Shown in pieces: positions 27,715 to 36,963 of a stretch of 64,000 nt of DNA (within the stretch, counting starts at the first letter, position 1; each line of letters opens with the position of its first letter). Source of the DNA: Christiangramia oceanisediminis (GTDB taxonomy: Bacteria > Bacteroidota > Bacteroidia > Flavobacteriales > Flavobacteriaceae); the NCBI RefSeq assembly GCF_022570735.2, contig NZ_JANCNS010000002.1, positions 620,001 to 684,000 of the forward strand, given 5' to 3'. The notes beneath the pieces are model-generated. The model worked only from the letters and a program-made list of their open reading frames with translations. It did no database searches and was not told the DNA's origin. Both the position numbers and the translations under genes were made by a program.

Positions 27715-28460
27715 TTTTGAAAGATAACTTTTCAGAAAATTCAGAAGACTATTTAAAATTCAGACCAACATATCCTGAAGAAGTTTTCCAGTTTATAATC
27801 TCAAAACTAAAACATACCGAAAGGGCATGGGATGTAGGAACCGGAAATGGACAGGTGTCCAGATCACTTTCTAAATATTTTGAAAGCATTGAAGCTACAG
27901 ATATTAGCAGTCATCAGTTAAAGCATGCCTTCAGGTCTCCCGGAATTCAATATTCGGTTCAGCCCGCTGAAAAAACCAATTTTAAAGATGATAGTTTCGA
28001 TTTGATTATCAGCGCGCAGGCTGTTCACTGGTTCCGTTTTGATGAATTCTTTGCCGAGGCGAATCGCTGTCTTAAACCGGGTGGTTTGATCGTTATAATG
28101 GGATATGGCCTGGTACGTTCCGATGACAGGATAAACAGGATCATCGATCATTTTTACACCGAAATAATTGGGAAATACTGGGATGAGGAGCGAAAATACC
28201 TGGATAATTCTTACCAAAGTATTCCCTTCCCTTTTACCGAACTTCAAACACCTGGGTTTACAAAGGAATACGAGTGGTCTATTGAACATTTCCTGGGATA
28301 TTTAAGAACCTGGTCCTCGGTTAAACATTATCGAAACATTCATCATTCAGACCCCGTTAAACGCATTGAAAAAGAGCTGCGAGCTGAATTCGGGGACCGT
28401 CATAAGATCACATTTCCCATTTTTCTCAGAATGGGAAGTATTTCCAGATCTGATCAATAA
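27711..28460 (+). CDS. SAM-dependent methyltransferase (class I)
   Basis: This protein of about 249 aa has motif I WDVGTGNGQVSRSL, a GPP-like acidic residue in EATDIS, and LIISAQAVHWFRFDEFFAEANRCLKPGG as motifs II and III of the Methyltransf_11 family. The substrate is unknown. The start is uncertain: TTG at 27711 overlaps the preceding stop in a TTGA arrangement. TTG at 27717, giving the family-like KDNFSENSEDYLKFRP start, is an equally good choice. Both are TTG, and no suitable ATG is present. Confidence 0.85.
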   Translation: MILKDNFSENSEDYLKFRPTYPEEVFQFIISKLKHTERAWDVGTGNGQVSRSLSKYFESIEATDISSHQLKHAFRSPGIQYSVQPAEKTNFKDDSFDLIISAQAVHWFRFDEFFAEANRCLKPGGLIVIMGYGLVRSDDRINRIIDHFYTEIIGKYWDEERKYLDNSYQSIPFPFTELQTPGFTKEYEWSIEHFLGYLRTWSSVKHYRNIHHSDPVKRIEKELRAEFGDRHKITFPIFLRMGSISRSDQ

Positions 28461-28588
28461 TTCCACACTTTTCCTTAAAGAACTATTTCAGTAAGCTTCT
28501 ATAAAAACCCGTTATAGCAAGGATTTAGCGAATGGCATGAAATATGAAACCTGCTGGAGCGTTAGTAGAAATACTTAAATCTAAATCT

Positions 28589-29782
28589 ATGAAGAAACAT
28601 ATTTTCTTTATCCTTTTTTTGATCATTGGCATTCAGGCTAATGCTCAAATTTTTCCTGATAGTGACAATGCTACGGTTACCGAACAGGTGCTTAAGGAAC
28701 TCAATCGTGAACGAAGCCTGCTTAGCCAGAATCTCGAATTCCGGATCAAAGAGATCGATTCCAAGATCAATAACCTCGACGAAAGCATTAAATCCACGAA
28801 TTCTGCATCTGAAAAGGTTGAAAAATTGCTGGAACGGGTAAAATTCCTGGAAGAACGTCAGGAGGAGATAGACAAGAACAGCATCAGTGTTTATAAATAC
28901 AATTATAGTTCAGCAGTGCTTAACCTTGCTTCCATGGAGCGGGAGATCAAACCATTGAATCTTTTTAACTCTTCAAGGGAATTTTATTCTACCCTGGATG
29001 AAGTAAGCAATCCAATGAATTATGACGGATATCAGCAATGGTTTGGGCAGTTCCAAAAGTTTGTGAACGAGCAAAAGGAAGACAATGCCAGCCTTGCGGC
29101 GCTTAGCCATATGCTCCAGGTAACAGGCGACCTTGCCAAAGGAACCCCGTTTACCGGAATGTTCGCCGGTAGCCTTGTGGACGGGATCGGCCAGTTTATA
29201 GGCTCGTTGAACCGTCGCGATAAGGAATTGAAGGAAAAAAGCATGAATATGCTAAAACTTACAACTTCCATCTCTCAATTTACTCATGATAAGGATCTGA
29301 TCGAAACCGAATGGGACGCGATCAATAAAAGCCTGAATGAGCTGAAGGATCTTCAGAACAAGGCAATAAAAGATAACCTGGTAGACATTCTAGGAATTTC
29401 GAAGGCTGAGTTTACCGAGAATTTCACCAACGAAACCGACGCTAAAAAAAGAACCCAGTATATTCTCGATATTTCCAAGATCGCAGAAAATAAGATCGTA
29501 GAAGAAAGAAGCAGCAACCCCGAAAACTGGAAACAGGAATACCATGACCAGATGCTAAGGGTTCAGAATCTTAAGATCAGGTTTGGGATGCTTACCTTCC
29601 GAATCCTTGAAAACCTGAATAAATACGAGAAACTTATCGCCAAGTATAGAAACGATCCCTATCTCAAGGATGAGATGCAGAATCTTAGTTTAAAATTAGA
29701 CCTGGTTCGAAATAGCTTCGAAAGCACCTTTAATCCGCAGGAATACATCAAGGCATCCAACGAAATGTATATCGTGGAGTAA
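28589..29782 (+). CDS. Secreted coiled-coil protein of unknown function
   Basis: This protein of about 397 aa has a signal peptide (HIFFILFLIIGIQANAQ). A heptad-rich coiled coil follows (about residues 35-110; EFRIKEIDSKINNLDESIKS and VEKLLERVKFLEERQEEID). A middle segment, GTPFTGMFAGSLVDGIGQFIGSL, is Gly-rich and weakly hydrophobic. The C-terminal half is again helical. The ATG at 28589 gives the signal peptide, and an upstream in-frame ATG at 28544 would bury it. I do not recognise the family. The stop lies 4 nt from the convergent trehalose synthase stop. Confidence 0.75.
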   Translation: MKKHIFFILFLIIGIQANAQIFPDSDNATVTEQVLKELNRERSLLSQNLEFRIKEIDSKINNLDESIKSTNSASEKVEKLLERVKFLEERQEEIDKNSISVYKYNYSSAVLNLASMEREIKPLNLFNSSREFYSTLDEVSNPMNYDGYQQWFGQFQKFVNEQKEDNASLAALSHMLQVTGDLAKGTPFTGMFAGSLVDGIGQFIGSLNRRDKELKEKSMNMLKLTTSISQFTHDKDLIETEWDAINKSLNELKDLQNKAIKDNLVDILGISKAEFTENFTNETDAKKRTQYILDISKIAENKIVEERSSNPENWKQEYHDQMLRVQNLKIRFGMLTFRILENLNKYEKLIAKYRNDPYLKDEMQNLSLKLDLVRNSFESTFNPQEYIKASNEMYIVE

Positions 29783-29786
29783 GGCT

Positions 29787-32700
29787 TTATGACTTCTCGT
29801 AATACTGGATAACCTCCTTAATTCCTCTTATTGGAATTATGATCCATTGCGGCCTGTTCTGTATCTCGTAATTGAGTTCGTTAAGAGCTTTTTCCAGAAG
29901 AAAAGTATGCATGAGGATCTTGAAGTCTTCCATTGCGGCTGGAACAAAATCACTGCCTCTGGCCTGATCAAAATAACCTTTAATAAACAACCTGGTGTTA
30001 TAATAATGCCAGGTTTCTGCCCATTTCTCAAGATCACCTTCCTTGCGCTGCTGATCATATTCCGGAGATAGAATATTGCTGTAAGCGGCGTAATGTAAGG
30101 AACGTATCATGGCTGCCAGGTCCCTCATGGCCGATCTCCTGATTCGCCGCTCACTAAAGGATTTGGAAGGATCTCCCTCAAAACTATTGATTATATATTC
30201 CTTACCGGTCCACAGTATCTGTCTCAAGTGATAATCGCCATGAGTCCTTATCTTCATGACCGGGATCTTATGCTTATAGATGTTCTTGAAGACCTTAAGG
30301 ATCTCTGCTCTTAGGTCCAGAACCTCTTTTGCTTCCTCCTGAATTTCAGTTGGTAACTGCTTTAAAACCGATCTTAAATTATCCAGACTATTCCTGGTAA
30401 GCGTTTGTAAGCCTGAAAACAGCGAGCGCTGATAGTGCAGGGAAGATTCTTCCTTGTCAAAATCGGTATCATCAGGATGCTGAGACAGCGCCTTATGAAG
30501 ATCGGCAGTGAATTCTCCAAGCTGGTATATTCGCTCCGGTAAAATAACTCCCTGCAATTCTTTGAAGGAATCAGGGAATTCCTCGAAACTCAAAGGTTCA
30601 GTTATATATTGAACCGGTCTTTCGAGATCCAGGTCTTTTTTTGTCAGGACCTTTTCAAAATACCTGTCCAGCGAGTCCTTTACATGAGTCCAGACCTCTC
30701 CCTGGTTTTCTTCCATTTTCTGGATCATGGCCAGTACGTATGGCTTGCCTGAACCAGGCTTGAAATTGATCGCACCGGCATATTTTGAAATTCTGGTAAA
30801 ATCGGTTCTGGTTGAAAGGAATTTTATGGTTTCCACATCGGGATTAAAGACCTGTTCCAGTCTTCTAAAAAGCTTCAGGATGATATGATTATTATAGGTA
30901 ATGATGGTTTGCCTGTGCTCTGTGTTTATAAGATCTGATCGCAGATCTTCCTCAAACTCTGAAATGATTTCCTTTACTCCAGAAAATTCAATACCAGATT
31001 TGACGTTTTTCGTATTCCTAAAACCTCCAATAAGATAATCCCTGTAAGTTTCAGCGTAAACCGCATCAAAGAGAAAACCGCTTTGTTTCCCCATTTTGAT
31101 TTCGGCGATAAAGCCTCTTTTCGGAATTTCATTAAGCAAACTGGAATTGTCTTTGGAAGTAAAAGCAACAGGGAGCTGGTATAGTTCTGGTAGTCCTTCA
31201 TTGTAAGTTACCTCCAGAATAAGAATCCTGGACGGCAAATCCTTTAGTTTGACATCTACTGTTTCTTTGATTTTTACTTCCTGTATGGTTCTTCCACCGC
31301 TTTCGAACCAGCTTCGGTGTTTAAGGTAAGGAGGCAGTATCTCTGCAGATAGATGCTGAAGACTCCTGTTCTTAAGCAGGTTATTCCACGAATCCATCTC
31401 CAACAGCGGGATCTGAGATTCACCTTTTACGCGTTCCCTTTCTTTTTCCAGTGAAAACCAGTGATAGCCGTGAGGTGAAAGTGTGAAGAGATATGGGCGG
31501 TCACTGATAACCGGGAATTTGTTATGGCTGAAAACCTCTACAGGTGTATAACCTTTATAATCTTCCAGGTCAATTTCAGCAGGTTGGGTAAACCTGGAAA
31601 GGTTCGCAAGCACAAGGATGTCTTCAGACTCATACGACCTTATAAATGCCAGGATTTTTGAATTGGAAGGTGATAAAAACTCAATACTACCTCTTCCGAA
31701 AGCCTTATATTTTTTCCGCATTCCTATGATCCTTTTCATCCACCAGAGCAGGGAGGAGGAGATCATTTTCTGGGTTTCAACATTGATCGATTCGTACTTA
31801 TATTCCGGATCAATGATTAGCGGCAGATATAACTTTTGAGGATTAGCCAGTGAAAAACCTGCATTTCTATCAGCAGTCCATTGCATTGGAGTTCTTACCC
31901 CATCACGATCTCCAAGATAAAAGTTGTCTCCCATTCCAATTTCATCTCCGTAATAAACGATTGGAGTTCCAGGCAGGGAAAAAAGCAGGACATTCATCAA
32001 TTCGATCTTGCTGCGACTATTATCGAGTAAGGGTGCCAGCCGGTGCCTGATCCCAACATTGATCTTCGCCTGCGGATCCTTAGTGTAAACTTTATACATA
32101 TAATCCCGTTCCTCATCGGTCACCATCTCCAGGGTTAATTCATCATGATTCCTTAAAAAGATTCCCCACTGGCAATTTTCAGGAATTTCGGGAGTCTGGT
32201 CTATGATATCGATAATAGGGTAGCGGTCTTCCATTTTTACCGCCATGAACATCCGCGGCATGATGGGAAAATGGTAATTCATATGGCATTCGTCCCCGTC
32301 TCCAAAATAGGCTGCGGAATCTTCCGGCCACATATTGGCTTCGGCGAGCAAAAGCTTGTCGTCATAATTCTTGTCTACATGTGCACGAAGCTTTTTCAGA
32401 AATTCATGGGTCTGCGGAAGATTTTCGCAATTGGTACCGTCTTCTTCGAACAAATAGGGAATCGCATCAAGCCGAAAGCCGTCAACTCCCATTTTACACC
32501 AGTAATCAAGCACATCAAATACTTCCTGCTGCACCTGGGGATTCTCAAAATTCAGATCGGGTTGATGAGAGAAGAAGCGGTGCCAATAATAAGCTTCTGC
32601 TTCGGCATCCCAACTCCAGTTGGAAGGTTCGGTATCGGTAAATATGATACGGGCATCTTTGTATTTTTTGGGATCATCGCTCCAAACATAATAATTTCGT

Positions 32701-33089
32701 TCGTCTGAACCAGGTGGTGCTTTCCTGGCTCTTTGAAACCAGGGATGCTGATCTGAAGTATGATTAATGACCAACTCGGTGATCACTTTTAAACCACGGT
32801 CGTGGGCTTCTTTGATGAAGCGTTTAAAATCATCAATATTACCGTAGGACGGATTAATACTGTAATAATCGGCAATATCATAGCCATCATCTTTAAGTGG
32901 TGAAGGATAAAAAGGCAGGAGCCAGATGGCTGTCACTCCAAGGTCTTCCAGGTAATCCAGTTTTTGAAGAAGTCCGTCAAAATCACCAATACCATCCCCG
33001 TTACTGTCAAAAAATGCCTTGATATGTAATTCGTAAATGATTGCGTCTTTATACCAGTAATTGTTCGGATCGGATTTTTTTACAGACAT
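29787..33089 (-). CDS. treS: Trehalose synthase/maltokinase fusion
   Basis: This protein is 1100 aa. Residues 1-550 form a GH13 trehalose synthase that interconverts maltose and trehalose. The catalytic residues are Asp208 (DGFRLDAIPYL), Glu250 (LLAEANMWP) and Asp316 (FLRNHDELTLEM). Residues from about 640 to 1100 form a maltokinase-like (Pep2) domain with HGDYHLRQ (HGD950-952). In that domain the family's DFEG Asp appears as Ser969 (NSFEGDP), so the kinase may be inactive. The product would be maltose 1-phosphate if active, but no glgE is near. Such TreS-Mak fusions are known in several bacterial groups. Confidence 0.9.
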   Translation of the reverse strand: MSVKKSDPNNYWYKDAIIYELHIKAFFDSNGDGIGDFDGLLQKLDYLEDLGVTAIWLLPFYPSPLKDDGYDIADYYSINPSYGNIDDFKRFIKEAHDRGLKVITELVINHTSDQHPWFQRARKAPPGSDERNYYVWSDDPKKYKDARIIFTDTEPSNWSWDAEAEAYYWHRFFSHQPDLNFENPQVQQEVFDVLDYWCKMGVDGFRLDAIPYLFEEDGTNCENLPQTHEFLKKLRAHVDKNYDDKLLLAEANMWPEDSAAYFGDGDECHMNYHFPIMPRMFMAVKMEDRYPIIDIIDQTPEIPENCQWGIFLRNHDELTLEMVTDEERDYMYKVYTKDPQAKINVGIRHRLAPLLDNSRSKIELMNVLLFSLPGTPIVYYGDEIGMGDNFYLGDRDGVRTPMQWTADRNAGFSLANPQKLYLPLIIDPEYKYESINVETQKMISSSLLWWMKRIIGMRKKYKAFGRGSIEFLSPSNSKILAFIRSYESEDILVLANLSRFTQPAEIDLEDYKGYTPVEVFSHNKFPVISDRPYLFTLSPHGYHWFSLEKERERVKGESQIPLLEMDSWNNLLKNRSLQHLSAEILPPYLKHRSWFESGGRTIQEVKIKETVDVKLKDLPSRILILEVTYNEGLPELYQLPVAFTSKDNSSLLNEIPKRGFIAEIKMGKQSGFLFDAVYAETYRDYLIGGFRNTKNVKSGIEFSGVKEIISEFEEDLRSDLINTEHRQTIITYNNHIILKLFRRLEQVFNPDVETIKFLSTRTDFTRISKYAGAINFKPGSGKPYVLAMIQKMEENQGEVWTHVKDSLDRYFEKVLTKKDLDLERPVQYITEPLSFEEFPDSFKELQGVILPERIYQLGEFTADLHKALSQHPDDTDFDKEESSLHYQRSLFSGLQTLTRNSLDNLRSVLKQLPTEIQEEAKEVLDLRAEILKVFKNIYKHKIPVMKIRTHGDYHLRQILWTGKEYIINSFEGDPSKSFSERRIRRSAMRDLAAMIRSLHYAAYSNILSPEYDQQRKEGDLEKWAETWHYYNTRLFIKGYFDQARGSDFVPAAMEDFKILMHTFLLEKALNELNYEIQNRPQWIIIPIRGIKEVIQYYEKS

Positions 33090-33263
33090 AGGAGTGTTTT
33101 AATGAAAATTAAGTTCGCCAAGCATTTGATCAAATTAAAAAAATCTCGTCGCTGTTTCAGTTAAAGAAATACTAAACAAACTGCATTAGACTCCTGCTTT
33201 TGACGGTTTTAGATCTTTGATCAAGCTTAAAACATATCCTATTAAATTCTCGATTCTAATACC

Positions 33264-33271
33264 TATCTTTG
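33264..33271 (+). promoter_or_regulatory. Putative -7 element for ychF
   Basis: TATCTTTG matches the Bacteroidota -7 pattern TAnnTTTG and lies 34 nt before the ychF ATG. The preceding 170 bases of this 216-bp intergenic region hold no other recognisable feature. Confidence 0.45.
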
Positions 33272-33305
33272 CAGCCGCAAAAACAAAGCATCTAATTTTT
33301 AGTTT

Positions 33306-34400
33306 ATGAAAGCCGGAATCGTAGGACTGCCTAATGTGGGAAAATCAACTCTTTTTAATTGTCTGAGCAATGCCAAGGCGCAAAGTGCCAATTTTCCATT
33401 TTGTACCATCGAACCTAACGTGGGGGTTGTAAATGTTCCAGATCCAAGGCTTACCAAGCTGGGTGAAATGGTTAAACCTGAGCGAGTGATCCCTGCAACC
33501 GTAGAGATCGTTGATATCGCCGGTCTGGTTAAAGGTGCCAGTAAAGGTGAAGGCCTTGGTAACCAGTTTTTGGGAAATATCAGGGAGACCGATGCGATCC
33601 TGCATGTTCTAAGATGTTTTGAAAACGACAATATCGTACACGTAGATGGCTCTATAGATCCTATAAGAGATAAAGAAACCATCGATATGGAATTGCAGCT
33701 TAAAGATCTTGAAACAGTTGAGAAAAAGCTGGAAAAAGTAAAGCGAGCTGCAAAAACCGGTAATAAGGAAGCTCAAAAGGAAGAAGCCGTTTTGCTGAAG
33801 GTGAAAAAAGGTCTTGAAGAAGGTAAATCTGTAAGAGCGATCGATCTTACCGAAGACGAGCGTAAGGAATTTATCAAACCTCTTCAATTCATCACAGATA
33901 AACCGGTAATGTACGTTTGCAACGTGAACGAAGACGCTGCTGTAGAAGGAAATGAATATGTAGAACGGGTAAAGGAAGCTGTTAAGGATGAAAATGCGGA
34001 AGTTTTAACCCTTGCTGTTGGAACGGAAGCCGATATCACCGAGCTTGATGATTACGAGGAGCGCCAGATGTTTCTTCAGGATATAGGGCTGGACGAACCA
34101 GGATCGGCTAAACTAATCCGCGGAGCTTATAATTTGCTTGATCTTCAAACTTATTTTACTGCCGGAGAAAAAGAGGTTCGTGCATGGACCGTTAAAGTAG
34201 GAGCTTCTGCTCCACAGGCTGCCGGGGTTATTCACACCGATTTCGAAAAAGGTTTTATTCGTGCCGAGGTGATAGGATATGACGATTACGTTAGTTACGG
34301 CAGTGAGGCCAAAGTTAAGGAAGCTGGAAAAATGCGCGTGGAAGGAAAGGATTACATTGTAAAGGATGGTGATGTGATGCATTTCCGTTTTAATGTATAA
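33306..34400 (+). CDS. ychF: YchF family ATPase/GTPase
   Basis: This 364-aa OBG-family P-loop protein has the G1 motif GLPNVGKST at residues 6-14, the G2/G3 region [20 protein letters not shown] and a helical insertion. The C-terminal TGS-like region includes [31 protein letters not shown]. Family members prefer ATP and associate with ribosomes. The length matches the family average. It stands alone with its own promoter-like element and about 210 bp before parE. Confidence 0.95.
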   Translation: MKAGIVGLPNVGKSTLFNCLSNAKAQSANFPFCTIEPNVGVVNVPDPRLTKLGEMVKPERVIPATVEIVDIAGLVKGASKGEGLGNQFLGNIRETDAILHVLRCFENDNIVHVDGSIDPIRDKETIDMELQLKDLETVEKKLEKVKRAAKTGNKEAQKEEAVLLKVKKGLEEGKSVRAIDLTEDERKEFIKPLQFITDKPVMYVCNVNEDAAVEGNEYVERVKEAVKDENAEVLTLAVGTEADITELDDYEERQMFLQDIGLDEPGSAKLIRGAYNLLDLQTYFTAGEKEVRAWTVKVGASAPQAAGVIHTDFEKGFIRAEVIGYDDYVSYGSEAKVKEAGKMRVEGKDYIVKDGDVMHFRFNV

Positions 34401-34612
34401 TTTTTTTATTCGTTAATTAAATAAAGATTACACCGAATTTTCGGATAATCTTTTGACGAATTAATTGATTTCTAGCTCATTTCTGACTTTTCCCTCGTAT
34501 AAGATCCTCTAATTAACAATTATTCCTAAATCTTTGTTAATTAAAATCAGGCTGAAAAATTTCAGTTCTTTAGGTATTGCCTTATATTAGAGGCATAACT
34601 CCATGACTACTT

Positions 34613-36475
34613 ATGAGCGAGAATACTAATTATACCGAAGATAATATTCGGTCGTTAGACTGGAAGGAGCATATTCGTATGCGTCCAGGAATGTATATTG
34701 GAAAACTTGGAGACGGTTCCAGCCAGGACGACGGAATTTATATCCTGTTAAAAGAGGTTATCGATAACTGTATCGATGAATTCGTGATGGGAGCAGGGAA
34801 GACTATTGAAATTTCTGTTCAGAATCAGCGGGTTATTGTTCGTGATTTTGGTAGGGGTATTCCCTTAGGGAAAGTAGTAGATGTAGTTTCCAAAATGAAT
34901 ACGGGTGGAAAATACGATACCCGTGCCTTCAAGAAATCGGTAGGACTTAATGGGGTTGGTACCAAGGCTGTTAACGCACTTTCCTCTTATTTCAGGGTGG
35001 AATCTACCCGTGATGGAAAAAGCCATTCGGCTGAATTCGAACAGGGAAATCTTACCGATGAAGAACATCTTGATGAAACTTCACGCCGAAGAGGTACCAA
35101 GATCACCTTTATTCCTGATGAAATCATCTTTAAGAACTACAAATTCAGGAATGAGTATATAGAAAAAATGCTCAAGAACTATGTGTACCTGAATCCAGGA
35201 TTGACCATAGTTTATAACGGTGAAAAATTCTATTCGGAAAACGGATTAAAGGATCTTTTACAGGATAGTATCAGCGATGATGATATGCTGTATCCTATTG
35301 TTCATCTTCGCGGAAATGATATCGAAGTTGCCATCACCCACAGCCGTTCACAATATAGCGAGGAGTATCATTCTTTTGTTAACGGGCAGAATACCTCCCA
35401 GGGTGGAACTCACCTTGCAGCTTTCAGAGAAGCGGTGGTGAAAACTATTCGGGAATTCTACGGGAAGAATTATGAGGCGAGCGATATTCGTAAATCTATA
35501 GTAGCGGCTATCAGTATAAAGGTGATGGAACCTGTTTTTGAAAGTCAGACCAAAACCAAACTGGGTTCTACAGACATGGGAGGTGAATTGCCAACCGTAA
35601 GAACTTATATCAATGATTTTGTTAAACGGAATCTTGACAACTACCTGCATAAGAATACCGAAACGGCTGAGCGACTTCAGAAAAAGATACTACAGGCTGA
35701 AAGAGAACGAAAGGACCTTTCAGGGATCAGGAAACTGGCAAGAGATAGAGCTAAAAAGGCCAGTCTCCATAATAAGAAATTAAGAGATTGCAGGGTTCAT
35801 CTTGGAGATAGTAAGCATGAGCGTTGTTTGGAAACCACACTTTTTATTACCGAGGGAGATTCGGCAAGTGGTTCAATCACAAAAAGTCGGGATGTAATGA
35901 CCCAGGCTGTTTTCAGTTTGAAGGGTAAGCCTTTGAACAGCTACGGACTTTCCAAAAAGATCGTTTATGAGAACGAGGAATTCAACCTTCTGCAGGCCGC
36001 GCTCAATATTGAGGAAGGCCTTGAGGATCTTCGATATCACAATATCGTGATCGCTACCGATGCCGATGTGGATGGAATGCACATTCGATTGCTTTTGATC
36101 ACTTTTTTCCTTCAGTTCTTCCCCGAATTGATCAAGGAAAATCACCTTTATATACTTCAAACGCCGCTTTTCAGGGTTCGGAATAAGAAAGAAACCATTT
36201 ACTGTTATAGTGAAATGGAACGAAAAGAGGCGATCAAAAAGCTCTCAGGAAAAGTGGAGATCACTCGATTTAAGGGTCTTGGTGAGATCTCGCCAGATGA
36301 ATTCAGGCATTTTATTGGAGAAGATATTCGGTTGGACCCGGTGATGCTGGATAAGGATAAGTCTATTGAGGAAATGCTCAGTTTTTATATGGGTAAAAAC
36401 ACTCCAGACAGGCAGGAGTTCATCATAGATAATCTCAAAGTTGAACTTGATCTGGTTGAAGAACTTGGCATATGA
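34613..36475 (+). CDS. parE: DNA topoisomerase IV subunit B
   Basis: This 620-aa GHKL-ATPase subunit works with ParC to decatenate chromosomes. ATP-binding residues occur in [13 protein letters not shown] (Glu and Asn) and VRDFGRGIP, and [17 protein letters not shown] forms the ATP lid. The TOPRIM domain has [11 protein letters not shown] and [12 protein letters not shown]. The C-terminal [13 protein letters not shown] is typical. Its length matches ParE/GyrB without a large insertion, and the operon position with parC supports ParE over GyrB. The stop overlaps the next start in ATGA. Confidence 0.95.
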   Translation: MSENTNYTEDNIRSLDWKEHIRMRPGMYIGKLGDGSSQDDGIYILLKEVIDNCIDEFVMGAGKTIEISVQNQRVIVRDFGRGIPLGKVVDVVSKMNTGGKYDTRAFKKSVGLNGVGTKAVNALSSYFRVESTRDGKSHSAEFEQGNLTDEEHLDETSRRRGTKITFIPDEIIFKNYKFRNEYIEKMLKNYVYLNPGLTIVYNGEKFYSENGLKDLLQDSISDDDMLYPIVHLRGNDIEVAITHSRSQYSEEYHSFVNGQNTSQGGTHLAAFREAVVKTIREFYGKNYEASDIRKSIVAAISIKVMEPVFESQTKTKLGSTDMGGELPTVRTYINDFVKRNLDNYLHKNTETAERLQKKILQAERERKDLSGIRKLARDRAKKASLHNKKLRDCRVHLGDSKHERCLETTLFITEGDSASGSITKSRDVMTQAVFSLKGKPLNSYGLSKKIVYENEEFNLLQAALNIEEGLEDLRYHNIVIATDADVDGMHIRLLLITFFLQFFPELIKENHLYILQTPLFRVRNKKETIYCYSEMERKEAIKKLSGKVEITRFKGLGEISPDEFRHFIGEDIRLDPVMLDKDKSIEEMLSFYMGKNTPDRQEFIIDNLKVELDLVEELGI

Positions 36476-36963
36476 GATTCACCAATAAGACCGAGGTTAA
36501 AATAATTCCCTCTATTTATATCGTTTTGATAGCGGTATTTGTGACCAACGTGTTCGTTAATATCGAGATCATGGCATCTGATAGTGAACAGGAGATAGGT
36601 TTCAGTCATTTTGTGCCGAATATCGTAACCTTGTTATTGGCCCTCTATGTTCATAAAATAGGGCAATCCTTCGATTTTGACAGCGATGGGGAAACGCTCA
36701 ATTTCAAGAATAACGGGGTGTTCTTTTCAAAATTCATGGAATATCGGGTGAAGAAGGCCGAATTTCCGAAGCGTAAACTGGGAAAATTCAATTTCGTCGA
36801 TTATGGGATCTATTCGGCCCTAACCATTTATATCAGGTCCAGAAGAAAAAAAGGATATCGAAAATATACGTTCAATACCACATTTTTAAACCGAAAAAAG
36901 AAAAGGGGAATGGTTGATTCACTCAATAAAGTGCTTGCAACCACACCCAAAGCTACTGCCTAA
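36472..36963 (+). CDS. Small membrane protein between parE and parC
   Basis: This 163-aa protein has two N-terminal hydrophobic helices ([36 protein letters not shown]) followed by a basic soluble region ([22 protein letters not shown]). The start overlaps the parE stop by 4 nt (ATGA), and its TAA shares one base with the parC ATG. Its translation is therefore physically coupled to both topoisomerase IV subunits. I know no assigned function. It could be a membrane-associated partner, but that is inference from position only. Confidence 0.75.
   Translation: MRFTNKTEVKIIPSIYIVLIAVFVTNVFVNIEIMASDSEQEIGFSHFVPNIVTLLLALYVHKIGQSFDFDSDGETLNFKNNGVFFSKFMEYRVKKAEFPKRKLGKFNFVDYGIYSALTIYIRSRRKKGYRKYTFNTTFLNRKKKRGMVDSLNKVLATTPKATA

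Noticed and set aside
32271-32708. Open frame of 145 codons opposite treS
   Set aside because: Antisense shadow of a conserved GH13 catalytic region; no independent signal.
34401-34612. Regulatory RNA or small gene in the AT-rich gap before parE
   Set aside because: The 212-bp stretch has scattered TTAATT repeats but no open frame with a ribosome-binding site, no stable hairpin and no clear promoter pair.
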